The notes: a model not told the origin generated them from the letters alone. Positions 39,229-51,282 are shown, counted from the stretch's first letter. The stretch: DNA of 64,000 bases from Copromyces sp. CBS 386.78 (GCA_030685235.1 MU839101.1:310001-374000), one strand, 5' to 3'. Translations and numbers: made by a program.

Positions 39229-42200
39229 AAATTATTTTATCTGGCTTTTACGCTTTTTCTTTAACGTTATTAATATTAATTGGTTTTTCTTCCGTTTAAT
39301 TTTTTCTTTTGTAAATTAATCCGCTAGTCCGTTATTAATTCGAGTATTTCTATATTTCTTTTCGAAGGTCTCTAGCGTTTTAAATTCTATAAAGTCCTTT
39401 AGAGGATATTATAAAAGTTTGTAATATTTTAATTATTTTACTAATATTTCTATTCGTTAACGAACTATTTATATATAATATTTCCTCTACGAAATATTCC
39501 TTTTTACTTTCTATTAGGATTAGTAGAAGTTAGTAGTTTATAATTATTTACTCCAGTAAAGGGTTGTTTATAGCCTTTTGGAAGAGATTAATATAAAAGA
39601 TATTATAAATATTATTCGGTAAATTAGTAAGTTCTATAATTAATAGGGAGAGGATTCGAGAAATAGTATATTTAGTATATAATTAGTTAAATTTTTTTTT
39701 AAGTTTGGGGGATATATAATTTTTAAAGTTTAATTAAATTTTATTATTAATTTAAAAACATTTAGTAGGTTAGCGAATATAATTAGTATATTTCTTTTAC
39801 TCTTAGGCCGCTACGGCTATAATAGTTTAATAAATATCTATAATTTACAATAACTTTTTAATAAAATATTAGGTTCGAATATCCGCCGGGATATAGGAGT
39901 CTTTAACCGATTTAAGGGTAATTAATATTATAATTTCAGGGTTGAAACTATATACAGCGAAGAAAGGGGATATATTAATAAATATATTAATATAATTATT
40001 ACTTATTAATTAGGCTATCGGGTATTATTCGTATTAATTATTTTAAGCCTAATTAATATAAGCTTTTAAGAAGGCTTAAACGTTTTAATTTATCCTTTCG
40101 GGATTACTATTAATTTAAAAGTAGTAAGCCGTATTTAATAATTATTTAATACCTAATAATTTATAGAATTTTCTTTAAAACCGTCCGGTTTAATTAGAGC
40201 TTCAATCGTTAACGATTAATTATAACTAGCCGTAATATTAAACAAGAGAAAGTCTTTTCGCACCGCTGCAAATGTCTTTATACACCGCCGTCCAAAATAC
40301 TACTAAATATAACTTTACTAAAAAAGAAGTTGTCAGTATAAAAATGGTACTAGAATTTTTGTAATTTTTTACTCTATTTTATAGTTTAGTTGCCGTGGAC
40401 GTATCTGCTTGAAGGAAAGACAATGTGCAAATATTCTAAATTTAAAGTAAATAAATGGTTTTTTCTTCTTTTATTGTGTACCAAGGGCTATAGAGGGCGC
40501 CTAAGTACGCCGGACATATTATATTGTAGAAGGAAAATAAATAAAAATTCCGATATACTTTTTATATACTACGGCCTTAATTTGGCTAAGTTACTTTTAA
40601 AAGCCTTTTTTGATAGCGGTGCGAAAAGATATTTGCGGCGGTGCGAAAAGACTTTCTCTTAAACAAAGCAATTTAAGAACCTCTTAGTATAAGTCTTTAT
40701 ATTTATTAATAGTATAGGTTTTAGAATAATATTTTTACTAAGGCGGTCTTTAATAATTAGAAGATAGGTATTACTTCCTAATTTTAAGAAGTTAATAATA
40801 AAATTTATTTAGATATTACAAAAAAATTAATTAAGGATTAGTAGAGGTTATAGGAACCCCTTCTATTAATCTCTCTAATATTTAATTAAGCTATAAATAT
40901 AGTAATTACAAAGGAATTAACGTACGTATATATTTAATAACGGCTAATAGAAATATTAGGTAAGAGCCGCTATAATACTTTTTCTACCTAGGTACCTTAA
41001 AACTTAAAAATTGTAAGTAATTTAGATAATTTTAGTACGGAAGGTATTGAATTCCCTATTATAGTTAAAGAATTTTATAACTTCGGATTTAGTAGTTATA
41101 AGGCTCCTAAGAATTTAAAACTTATTTTTATATTATAGCCGTCCTATATTATCTATTAAGTAATTTATAATTTAGAATTATAATTTCGTAGAGGAGAGAT
41201 CCCGTTCGTTACCTTTAATTATTTAGAGTATTTATTAATAGAAGGAGTCCTTTATAACGGTAGTATCCTAAAATTATTATAAATCCAGATTTTTAAATAT
41301 TCGTATACCCTTCCCCGCCGCCGGTATAGGAGCCCGAATCCCTATTATTAAAATCCGTACGTAATTCTATAGCGCAGAATTAGAAATGAATTAGAAGTTT
41401 CGAACTTTTTAATTATTATTAGTAGGCCGGTCTTAATCGTAGTAGGATAAAGCGTTTAAAACTACTACCTTTTTACTTAGGCGGTATTAGAATTTAAAAT
41501 TAAAGTAGGAAAAATATTTAGCCTACTAAATTTACCGTTCGGAAAGGTATTATCGGGTTATAAAGTATTTTAAATTTCAATAGTTAGTAAAGATAGTAAA
41601 AACTTCGCAATTACAAAATTCCGCTTATTATTCCTTTAAACACTCGATAATAACGAATATTTCCTTATTATAAATAAAGTAATTACATTTAATTAAAATT
41701 AACTTCTTAGAATAGAAGGCAACGACCTTCCGCTAACTGTTAACCTTTTAAATAAAGCAATTACTTAGGGCGAACTTACTATAATCGGTCTCTAAAAACG
41801 TCAGGCGGTTTAAATCCTACTCTATAAAGATCGGTACTTATATAAATAGGATTTTTAATAATTAGAAAGCCTCTTCGCAAATAGCCGTCTATTCGAATAT
41901 TACTCTTTTACTTATTAACGCTATAAATAGTATTATAATTGCGGAAAAGTTTAATATAAATATTTAGTAGTAATTAACGAAATTAAGGAAATTATAGACG
42001 CCCTTCTAGGAGATTAGAGCCGCCTATTCGAAGATTATTTTAATTTTATTTAAATTAGTTTAAATACTTACGCCCGTATAAATAATAAAATTTAAATATT
42101 TAATTTTCTTTATAGCGAATTCGTCTTTATCTAAGTTAAAATAAAGGCTAGCGTTTTAAAAGCGTTCTAGAATTAACCGGACCTTCTTTATATAGTCTTC

Positions 42201-44916
42201 TTTAAAATTATCTATAAAAATTAAAACGTTATTTATATAAACCGAATAGAAATTATCTAAATAATTACCTAATATACTATTAATATAATATTAAAAGGCG
42301 GCTAAAATACTATAGAAACTAAATAATACTACTAATTATTTAAATAATTTATATCTAGTCTAAAACGCTATCTTATACTCTTTTCCCTCCGCTATACGGA
42401 TTTTATAAAACGCTTATACTATATCGACCTTTAAATATTATATTAGACTTTTTAATACTTTAAAAGTTTTATAAATAAATAGTAGGAGGTAGCGATTAAT
42501 ACGTATAATAACGTTAAAAGCCTAGTAATTATAATAGAATTGGAAGCTACCGCTAGGCTTTTAAACGAAAAGTACTAGAGTACCGGCTTTAGAATTACTA
42601 GCTTAAATAAACCCTTTATTTAGTAAATCCTATAATATCTTTTTAAATATTAAGAATTCTTTTCGAAATATATTATATAATAAGTTATATAGAAGGGGAA
42701 TATCTTTACCGTCGGGACCCTTCTTAAATTCTATCTTCAAATTAATATTTAATTTATATTTATTAAACCAATCGGCCTTCTATTTCCGGAATAGGGGTAA
42801 GAAATCCTAGAATTTCCGGGGGATAACCTATTAGAATTCTTCGTCGGTGCGGACCTTTTTAAGGGCTAGAGCCTTCTCAATATTTTTTATTATAATAGTA
42901 AAAATAGAAGCATTTATAATATTTTAGCCATACTTCTTTTTAATATATTTATATATATTAACGAAGGTAGTAGTAATAATATAAATTATTCCCTTAAATT
43001 CTTATAGTATTAGAGAAGGCTCGAACCTTCTTAAATTGATATAGTCGACCTAAGATTCTATAGCCCTATACTAAAAATATCTTTCGTACGGGATAGAATA
43101 TATTTTATTAACTATAAATTAAAGCTTACTTAAAATAATAGGGTATTTTAACTCTAAAACGATATAAATATAAATAAGAGAAACTTTCCTTTATAATTTA
43201 AAAAGAAAATAGGCGATACTTTAGATAGTTACGCTCTCTATAGTAGTTAAAATACCCTAGACTTACTAACTTAAAATAGGAACGACGGGGATTTAGAAAT
43301 TTTTAATAATATTTTTACTAATTACGGCGGAATATTAGTACTCTTTATTAATAAGGATATAGAATAAATTTATAGAGTTAATAACGATTAGTATTAAAGT
43401 AAGTTCTATTTTTATTTATAATTTAAATTCTTTTACTTTACTTAATATTTCGGGAGAGAATTCTAGTACCCGATTTTGTACTAAAACTACTCTTTTCCCT
43501 ACTTTATATTAAAAGTATTTAAAACTTCCCTAATATTTTCTTTATTTTTTAATAAGGGGGCAATTTAAATAGCTTAAATACGGATACCTTTATTACTTTA
43601 AGGATTAATAATTGGAAAATAGGGGTACTTAATAATTATATATTTAGAAGCCCCGTAATAGATATAGCGGCCTTCCGTTTTATATTTATCGTACTCTTTT
43701 TAAGGGACTTATTTAATTCGACCTCTTTATTAAGGGGAAGAACTTCTACTACGGGTTTTACAAGTATTATAAATATTAATTATAATTATAATAATATTTT
43801 TATTAGTATTATATTAAAGTTTAAAAGATAAATTAGAAGTAGCGCTTCGGGATTATTATTAAGTATTAAAGTAACCCGAATTATTAGTAATAGGTAAGTA
43901 AGCTATAAAATATCGATTTTAATTATTATTATTATAGAGAAAAGTTTAGTAGAGAATTTAGAATTTTCTAATTTTTTTGTATTTGCGGACAATATTCTAG
44001 AATTATTTTACGTAGGTTAGGTAATCGTTAGAGAATTTAATTATAAAGAAATAATTATTAAATTTTTTATTAATAGTACAACGTAGAAAGCTAAATTTAA
44101 TTCAACTATTTTAATTATAATTATTAAATTTTAAGAATTCGTTATTAAAGTTAATATAAAATTCTAAAAATGGTTCGCCGTCCTTTTACCGTATTTTAGT
44201 AAGATTATCGAAGGTTTGGTCTTATATATATTAAGTATTAAAAACTTATTAAATTTATTCAAATAGTTCGGCTGGGTTCTTTTAACTTATAAAAATTCAA
44301 TATATTTAGTACCCTTCGAATTATTATTACTTTTTATTAAGTAGGGTATTAAGGATTTCAATTTATACTACTTCTATATTAATATAGAAACCCTTTTTAA
44401 AATTAGTATTATAGGTTTTAATAAATTTATTATAATAGAATATAAAGGTATTTAGTTTGCTGTTTTATTTAAGGAGTTTAAAAGGTTTATATTAGTAGGG
44501 TTTAGAATCCTTATTAAAAGAGGAGGAATTATTTCTAAACTTCTCCTTACTTTTGCTATAGTATTTTTTATTATTGGAGTCTTATTTAATAAGAAAGTTG
44601 AATATAAGTTTAAAAGTAGGTTAGGAAAAGGAGGAGAAGGGAATTATAAATTTAATTTTATTTTTAAATTCGGGGCTCGTTTGTAGAGCGTATATAAGCG
44701 AGTCGAATAGGCCGGTAGTATTAATATTATCGGTATTTATATTTTTAATAATATTTCTAACTCCCTTAGTAGGAGGTTAGGGATTATAATATTTTTCTAT
44801 ATTAATATTAGTATTATTATCGTTCGGTGCGGTAAAAATAATTATTTTAGAATTAATATATTACTACGTTTATAATTATAAGTAGTCCTTCCTTTTAATA
44901 AGTAGGTAAAATTTAA
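39229..44916 (-). pseudogene. Element B gag-pol relic
   Basis: Minus strand. Gag lies at about 44.8-43.4 kb (KDGEPFLEFYINFNNEFLKF near 44.15 kb). Reverse transcriptase lies at about 42.5-42.1 kb: KVDIV, AFYKIRIAEGKEYKIAF, INSILGNYLDNFYSVYINNV (mutated YIDDV box at about 42222-42242). RNase H is near 41.5-41.9 kb. Integrase starts at about 41.1 kb with the zinc-binding region and is interrupted by MITE Y at 40660-40244 before continuing to about 39.3 kb. Every frame is broken by RIP stops. Confidence 0.82.
40244..40660. mobile_element. MITE Y: 417-bp TIR element, not RIP-mutated, inside gypsy B
   Basis: Perfect 23-bp terminal inverted repeats (AAGAGAAAGTCTTTTCGCACCGC) with a second imperfect inner repeat (GCAAATRTCTTT then ACCGC), and an apparent 4-bp TSD AAAC (40240-40243 and 40661-40664). 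It keeps CpA/TpG (GACAATGTGCAAATATTC), unlike the DNA around it, so it either arrived after B was mutated or escaped RIP because of its small size. The open frame 40390-40662 runs through the right TIR and I do not think it is a gene. The superfamily is not certain. Confidence 0.85.
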
Positions 44917-45221
44917 TATAAGGGGATAGTAGAGTAATACGTAGGTATTAACTAGAAAGTAATTTATTAAAATTCTATAAGGAGAAAAGGGGAGAAAGAT
45001 TGGCCCGTAGGGTAGTTTGGCTATTTATCCTTTTATAGCTATATATAGTATAGATACCTGGCTGCCTAAGGTAGTATATAGAATTTCGTAGAAGGTAGAA
45101 GAACCCTAAGGGTATTCGAAAGGTATACCGGGGACCTGCCGGCTTGGCGTACATTGCCGTGCCGGCACTAGTCTAGCTAACCGTGTGCCAGATGCCAGTA
45201 CTGGGCGCCAGACCCATAACA
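44917..45221 (-). repeat. Element B 5' LTR (305 bp)
   Basis: Its left (inner) end is converted (TATAAGGGGATAGTAGAG). Its right (outer) end is nearly intact (GTGTGCCAGATGCCAGTACT). Confidence 0.93.
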
Positions 45222-45226
45222 GTTAT

Positions 45227-45287
45227 CCAAATAGGGAGGCACATACTAAACTAGAAGTCTGGCCATCCATGCACACCCTAATAATCT
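45227..45287 (-). repeat. Element A 5' LTR, second piece
   Basis: Continues A's LTR directly after B's TSD (CCAAATAGGGAGGCACATAC) and stops at AATAATCT, where MITE X begins. The last four bases of the LTR (GACA) lie 6 kb away at 51274-51277. Confidence 0.88.
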
Positions 45288-45467
45288 TAGTCTCTCATAA
45301 TAACGACGCTCTCCAAATTGTCAGCCCCCATTTTTTCCCCTGCGGATCCGCCCCGCTTTTCGGCCGCCACAGCAGAGCATGTAGCGCGTGGCTTGGAACC
45401 TGCGGGTCCAAATGGTGTAACATTGTAATTGGTGGGGGTGGGGTTCATTTGGTCCCGTAAGGAATTC

Positions 45468-45754
45468 TGTCAGATTATCAGGGTGTGCATAGATAGCTAG
45501 ACTTCTAGTCCAGTATATGCCTCCCTACTGGATAACCTCATACACTACATATACGGTATAGAGATCCCTTCATACTTATAACTCGATATCTAAGCTGTTT
45601 AACGATATTACTATATAAGGACTAGCCTCCTAGTATCCCTAGATCTTATACTTATACCCTAGTAACTTTCGAAAAGGATAGAAATAAAGATTACTAGAAT
45701 TAATTACCTTTTACCATATACCTTTTAATTTCTACCCTACGTACTAATTTAATA
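45468..45754 (+). repeat. Element C 5' LTR (287 bp)
   Basis: The outer left end is intact (TCAGGGTGTGCATAGATAGC). The right end is converted (ACTAATTTAATA against CCAATCTAACA). Confidence 0.94.
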
Positions 45755-48700
45755 ATTAATAGTCTAAATATCGTATCGCTATACTACGAGACTATTTAGA
45801 AACACCTATATCTTACCTACCTTCTATATTAGCACTATTAATTAAAATAATTACAATAATTCTTCCTATTACTAATTCTTCTATTAAAATCTCCTATCTT
45901 TATTTTAATATATTTAATAAATATAGGGATTAGGAAAACGAATTTCTTAATTTCGCTAAGGGGTATTAACTAATTAATTACCTCTTAAGTAGAAAATTAG
46001 CCCCTATCTTTAATAAATAATCCTTTTCCTTATATCCTTTCTCTGCTACAGCAATTACCTATATTACTTTAGTATAAGCTAATATTACAAGGTTAAAAAA
46101 CGGCACCCTTTAATACATTTATTTAAATACTTTTAAAGGAATAAACAATACTAATTACTCTTCTACTACCATATTTACTCTTCGCCCTACAATACGAATA
46201 ATAGTATTATCTTCTATAGTAATACCCTTAATAACGACCTTTACCGATTCAAGTACTTAAGAAGGCACTTAAATACCCTATATCACTAAAATTATTAATA
46301 AATCTATTAAAAATTAGATTAAAAACCTATTAGTATCCCTAATTAACTTTACCTAAATTAGTAAAAATTAATTTTTTAACGATTAAAATTCTAATAGCCT
46401 ATAATATAAAATTATTAACAATTTTAAATTTTATAATAGTAAAATTAGGGCTTAAATATAAGAGACCGTTAATTTTAAATTAAAGGTTAACGCTTTCGAA
46501 GTTTTAAAATTAACTTTAACCTAGCTTATTACTTTTAAACAAATATATAACTACCGCCCTATTAATATTTAAACAAATATTCGTCGGGTTTACTACAATT
46601 ATTTTAAAACTCTTAATAAGGTACCTAAAGAAAGTATAGTAAAGTAGATTAATAAATAGAATACCCTTATAATATTAATTAAATACTATAAAATCTTTAA
46701 AACTACTTAAATGAATATTTAGTTTAACGACTTACTTATATACTTTAATATAGTTCGCCTCCTATAAGTAGCCGGCGTTAACTATTATTACTTCGTTTAA
46801 ATTAAAGAGAATATACTAAACTTTTGTATAATCTCTAAAGATTTTCGAAGGATAGGAGTCTATAAAAAGACCCCTACTATATTAACGAATAAAATTTAAA
46901 ATATTAAGAGGAGAGGTTTCGGATCTAGATTAACTTTAAATAAAAATAAAGTCAATAATAGGAACTCCTACTAAAATAAATTAAATTAAAATAAGAAGAA
47001 ACGAATTAATTTAATTAAATCCTTTCTTTATTATAAAGCTTGTAAATAAAATATCTATTTACCTAAGAAATATTAGTATTTTTTCCCTTATTTAGTAAAA
47101 GTTAATTAAAAAGGAAATTAAAATATTTATAAAACTATTAAGAAGAATTTTTAAATTAATAATTAATTCCGCCGTAAAATTGAAGTCCTTTATAAGTAAT
47201 TAGTTAAGTAGTATAGTACTCCTTTTACAGAGGAATTTAGTAACGACCTTAGTAGCGACGAAGATCGTTAAACGGATTAGGAAACTAATAATATTAATAA
47301 CGATAATTCCTAAAATTAACCTATATACGAAGGTATTTATTATATTACTTTTAATATTAATTAGGTAGCCTTCTAAGTAGGAGAAGGCGAAGATGCGATT
47401 TACCTACTTAAAAATTGCGCGATTCTTAATTCTAGAAGTTCAATATACGTTTTTAACGAGATTTCCTACTTTATTTTATTTCGACGAGCCCTTTATAGAG
47501 AAGTTTTTTAGGTTAGTAATTTAATTATACTAATTTAAAGGTATAGAACAATTAATATTACTATTTAAAGGAAGAATAGTTTAAAGAGGTTAAAGTTGAA
47601 AGATATAGCTTTTATACTAGACTTTACAATTAATTTCGTATTTCTCTAATTTTTGTAATAGTAAAAATATTATTAAAATTATAAACTACCTAATAATTAC
47701 CTACGATCTTTAAATTATACGTTCTTCTATAAATTATTTATATAATACGGTTAAACGATTTTTAAAAATTTCCTCTTTATTAAAATACAGGTTAATTTCT
47801 TTATAAGAAGGAATTAATTTAATTCCTATATTAATTACAAATACTATAAGAAGAGTAGTTACCTTTAGTATTATCGCTTCAACTATTATAATCCCTAAAT
47901 ATTTAATTATTTCTATAATATTAAGGGAATATACCTTAAAAGACTATTAACTATTTAATATAATACATATACTATTTTAAAGATTAAACGGCAAATTATA
48001 CAACAATATAAATTACGAAATAATAGCCTAAAGGAAAGATTAGCTATCAATTTCCTCGATTTCGAACTTAGTAAAATAAATTATACTAGTATTATACTTA
48101 TTATTTATTAATATACTGGCTATATTTAGGATTATTATTTTAAAAATAGGATAGTAGTATATCTTATTATTACTTTAACTAATTTATTTATTATTTTCGA
48201 AAACCAATATAATATTAAACTACGATACGTCGAATACAATAACAAAATTATCAGATCTCAAACCGTAGAAGATTTCTTCGCTATTAAAGGAGTTTAAATC
48301 GAAGCTTGCGTACTTAATATTTAAATTTAAAATAGCAGGGTTAAATACTTAGAGGGTGTAATTAAAGAGAAAAGGAAGGTAATAGCCTAGAATTTAAAAA
48401 TCCTAAAAGATATATAGCTAGAAATTACTTTTATAGCTATATATTTCGCTAATAAATCCCCTTACTACTTTTACGACTAGAAATCCTTATACGAACGTTT
48501 CTATATAATTATTGCCCGCTAATACAATTTTATAACTCTATACAAATTAAATTTATTATATTTTAGGGTTTATAGTTGTAAAGCTTATATTATAATTATT
48601 ACTACCTAATTTAAGAAAGAAAAGCGAAAGAAATATAATTTAAAAATATAGATCGGTTACTTTATCGGGTATTTATCCTCCTCTATTTATCGAATTTAGA

Positions 48701-50926
48701 ACCTTTATACTAATTAAATAATTAATACGAAAGATATAATTTTTAATAAAAATACTACCTTTATAAGGGATGTATTAAAAGAAAGAATTATTCTTAAAAT
48801 TACTTCTAACGAATTTGTAAATTTATTTATATAAATCGACCAACCTCAAGAAACCTATAATTACCTTAATAGCCGAGTAGATTTTGAGGATATTAATATA
48901 AACGAATTCCTAGAACGACTTTTTACTTTATTAATAGATTAAGAGGACAATAAAAAAATATAAGGAATAGAACGTTATAATATAATAAAAATATTACTTA
49001 ATTATATCCTTAATTATCCCTCTCCTCTTAATATACTACCTCTATTATCCTTCTTCTTTAGCCTCTTCTAAAATAATTATTTAAAGGATATTATTATAAA
49101 AGGTTTTACCCTTTAAAAAGTAGCGTTTAATACCGGTTATTTATATTAACCTACCGCCCTTTATAAAGGGGATATTATTATAAAAGCCTAATTTAACCGC
49201 TTTATTAGAAATAATAAATTTAATACTATATATTAGTATAACCTTCTACCGCTATTAAAACAATATCGAAACCTTAATAATTACTTTTTTCGATAGTAAT
49301 TCTTTAATATTGAATAAGAATATTTGAAAAATTATTAAGAAATAAAGACTTAAGTCGAAGTTAATAGTAATAAGCCTAAGGCTCGAAGTAAACAAATCTT
49401 TAATTATATATAAGTATACCTATATAAATTTTTTAAAAATAGTAAATTTAAAAAGGTTAAAATAAGATTTATCGTACGAAGAGATTAATAATAAAAGATA
49501 GGATAGGAAACGTATACTTTAATATTCGTTAAATACTCTTTCTGAATTATTATAACTATTATTACTCGTTTTAATTTCGAATTTATATAATACAATATAA
49601 TTAATACCTTTATTAATACTAACTTTAAACAAAAAGTCTTTATAAAAATACTACTAGGGTATTAAAAAAAAGGTAAAACTTTACAACTTTATAAAATATT
49701 CTACAGATTACGAAGATTACTATTATTATAATAACGAAAATTAATTAATACCTTTACTAATAATAATTTTAAACCTATCCCTAAAGAACCCTACATTCTT
49801 ATTAAAAACGGTATCTTTATTTTCTATTATATAAATAATATTATCTTCGCCTATCCTAAAAGACGAAAGGTAGAAGCTAAATAGTATATAACCGACCTAA
49901 AATAATAATATTATTTTATTAGAAGAAATAAACTATAATAGTTACTTAGTATTGAAATAATTAGGAACCGAGAGTAAAGGAAAATATAACTATCCTAACA
50001 ATCGTATTTTAAAAAAATCTACGCCCTTACTAACGATTAACGTACTACTTTTATTCCTATAATTAACTAGGAATTAATACCCTATAAGAATAAGGCTTTA
50101 AAGAAGTTTATCCATTAATATTAAATTAAAATCAGCTCTATACTATATACTATAATTATTATTAAATTAAATATCGCCTTCGTAGTAAATAAATTAGTTC
50201 GTTACTATTATAACCCCGGGCTAAATTATTATAAGGCTATAAATAAAGTATTATATTACCTTTATACTACTAGAAAATTCGCTATAACTTTAAGGGGTAG
50301 CGATATATTCGAAGTAATATTAAATACCTCCTTTACAAATAACCGCCTCGATTGTAAGAACTTATAAAGCTTTACAATTAGATTATTTAAGGGATTTATA
50401 TATTAGGGAGCTACTAAGTAAGCGATAATTATAACTTTAATAATAGAAGTAGAATTATTAGCTTTAAAATTCGTTACTAAGGAAGCAATCTTTATAGCTA
50501 AACTAATTAAAAAATTAATAAACTTTATTAATTTAATTCCTACGATCTAATATAATAATTAATAAACGATCCGCCTTATTACCGCTAAAAATAATAACCT
50601 AACTACTAAGCTATACTATATTAATATTTATAATTACTAGTTACAATAAGAGATTTAAGAAGGATCTATTAAAGTCAATTATTATAAAATAAAGAAAATA
50701 CTAATAAATAGTCTAATAAAAGTCTTACTAATAAATAAGTATATAGAATTTAAAAGAATATTAGGAATAGAAACTATTAAAGATATTTTGAAGGATAAGA
50801 AGGACTAAGATAAAGGTTTTATACTAGATTTAAATATAATAGACAATTAAAATTTAGGAATAGCTTTATATATTTAACGGTTATTTTCTCTCTAACTTTA
50901 ATTTAAGATTTTCAACTAAGGGGGTA
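45755..50926 (+). pseudogene. Element C gag-pol relic (copia)
   Basis: Plus strand. Gag carries a CX2CX4HX4C zinc knuckle at 47032-47073, read as YKACK-stop-NIYLPKKY (first and last Cys now Tyr, Gln now stop). The integrase end shows YFIGYLSSSIYRI and DIIFNKNTTFI near 48.65-48.77 kb, typical of copia integrase. Reverse transcriptase shows FYYINNIIFAYP at 49822-49857 (mutated YVDDI), and RNase H follows to about 50.8 kb. The domain order (integrase before reverse transcriptase) confirms copia. No intact frame remains. Confidence 0.88.
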
Positions 50927-51214
50927 TATTAAATTATTAGGGTATATATAGATAACCAGACTTCTAGTCCAGTATGTACTTCCCTGTTTAAATAACCTTA
51001 TATATTATATATGCAGTGCAAAGATCCCCTTATATTTATAATTCGATATTTAAATTGTTTAACGATATTATTGTATAAGGACTAGCCTCTTAGTATCCCT
51101 AGATTTTGTACTTATACCCTGGTAACTCTCGAGAAGGATAGAGATAAGGATTACTAGAATTAATCACCTTTCACTATATACCTTTTGATCTCCACCCTAC
51201 GTGCCAATCTAACA
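50927..51214 (+). repeat. Element C 3' LTR (288 bp)
   Basis: The left end is converted (TATTAAATTATTAGGG). The right outer end is intact (CTACGTGCCAATCTAACA), followed by AATTC. Confidence 0.94.
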
Positions 51215-51277
51215 AATTCCAAGACTGCGATAGTCCGAGCGGAGGTGGCTGAGTGAATGAGACTAGATAATCTGACA

Positions 51278-51282
51278 GATTC
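51278..51282. repeat. Target-site duplication GATTC, right side of element A
   Basis: Follows ATAATCT-GACA, the last bases of A's LTR. Matches 2284-2288. Host sequence of ordinary composition resumes here. Confidence 0.85.

Larger units (their letters stand above)
37232..45221 (-). mobile_element. Element B: RIP-mutated Ty3/gypsy retrotransposon inside A's 5' LTR
   Basis: Minus-strand gypsy with two 305-bp LTRs (37232-37536 and 44917-45221). The left outer end is TGTAAGGGGACAGC and the right outer end is GACCCATAACA. TSD GTTAT is at 37227-37231 and 45222-45226. A polypurine tract (TTAGCCCCCCCCTT on the plus strand, 37537-37550) abuts the left LTR, so the element reads right to left, in agreement with gag and pol on the minus strand. 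Without MITE Y it is 7,569 bp. It splits A's 5' LTR, so it arrived after A. Confidence 0.93.
45468..51214 (+). mobile_element. Element C: RIP-mutated Ty1/copia retrotransposon, same family as A
   Basis: Complete 5,747-bp copy on the plus strand. LTRs are 45468-45754 (287 bp) and 50927-51214 (288 bp), starting TGTCAGATTATCAGGG and ending GTGCCAATCTAACA. TSD AATTC is at 45463-45467 and 51215-51219. A polypurine tract (AAGGGGG, about 50918-50924) precedes the 3' LTR. It sits inside MITE X, so it is younger than that insertion. Confidence 0.94.
45288..51265. mobile_element. MITE X: 226-bp hAT-like element in A's LTR, itself split by copia C
   Basis: Left part 45288-45467, right part 51220-51265. 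The ends are inverted (TAGTCTC...GAGACTA) and flanked by an 8-bp duplication, AATAATCT (45280-45287, one RIP-type G to A change) and GATAATCT (51266-51273). An 8-bp TSD with short TIRs is the hAT signature. The sequence is GC-normal and shows no RIP, while both neighbours are mutated. There is no coding capacity. The TIR match is short (7 bp perfect), so the class rests mainly on the TSD. Confidence 0.8.
2289..51277 (-). mobile_element. Element A: RIP-mutated Ty1/copia retrotransposon, host of the whole nested stack
   Basis: Outermost element, minus-strand orientation. Its 3' LTR is 2289-2576. Its 5' LTR is in three pieces: 37009-37231, 45227-45287 and 51274-51277. Internal DNA is 2577-4718 and 33981-37008. 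Removing the nested insertions leaves 5,746 bp, against 5,747 bp for copia copy C of the same family. Orientation comes from a polypurine tract seen as CACCCCCTTA (2577-2586) beside the left LTR and from reverse transcriptase relics on the minus strand. Interruptions: element D at GCTTT (4714-4718), element B at GTTAT (37227-37231) and MITE X at 45280-45287. The element is dead from RIP, with stops throughout. A and C are close relatives in opposite orientation. Confidence 0.92.

Noticed and set aside
40390..40662. 90-codon open frame in the AT-rich block
   Set aside because: It lies within MITE Y and runs through its right TIR. It has no family resemblance and is probably fortuitous.
2289..51277. 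Centromere or organelle-derived DNA as explanation for the AT-rich block
   Set aside because: All of the DNA is accounted for by delimited transposons with RIP signatures. There are no organelle genes. Centromere function cannot be judged from sequence.
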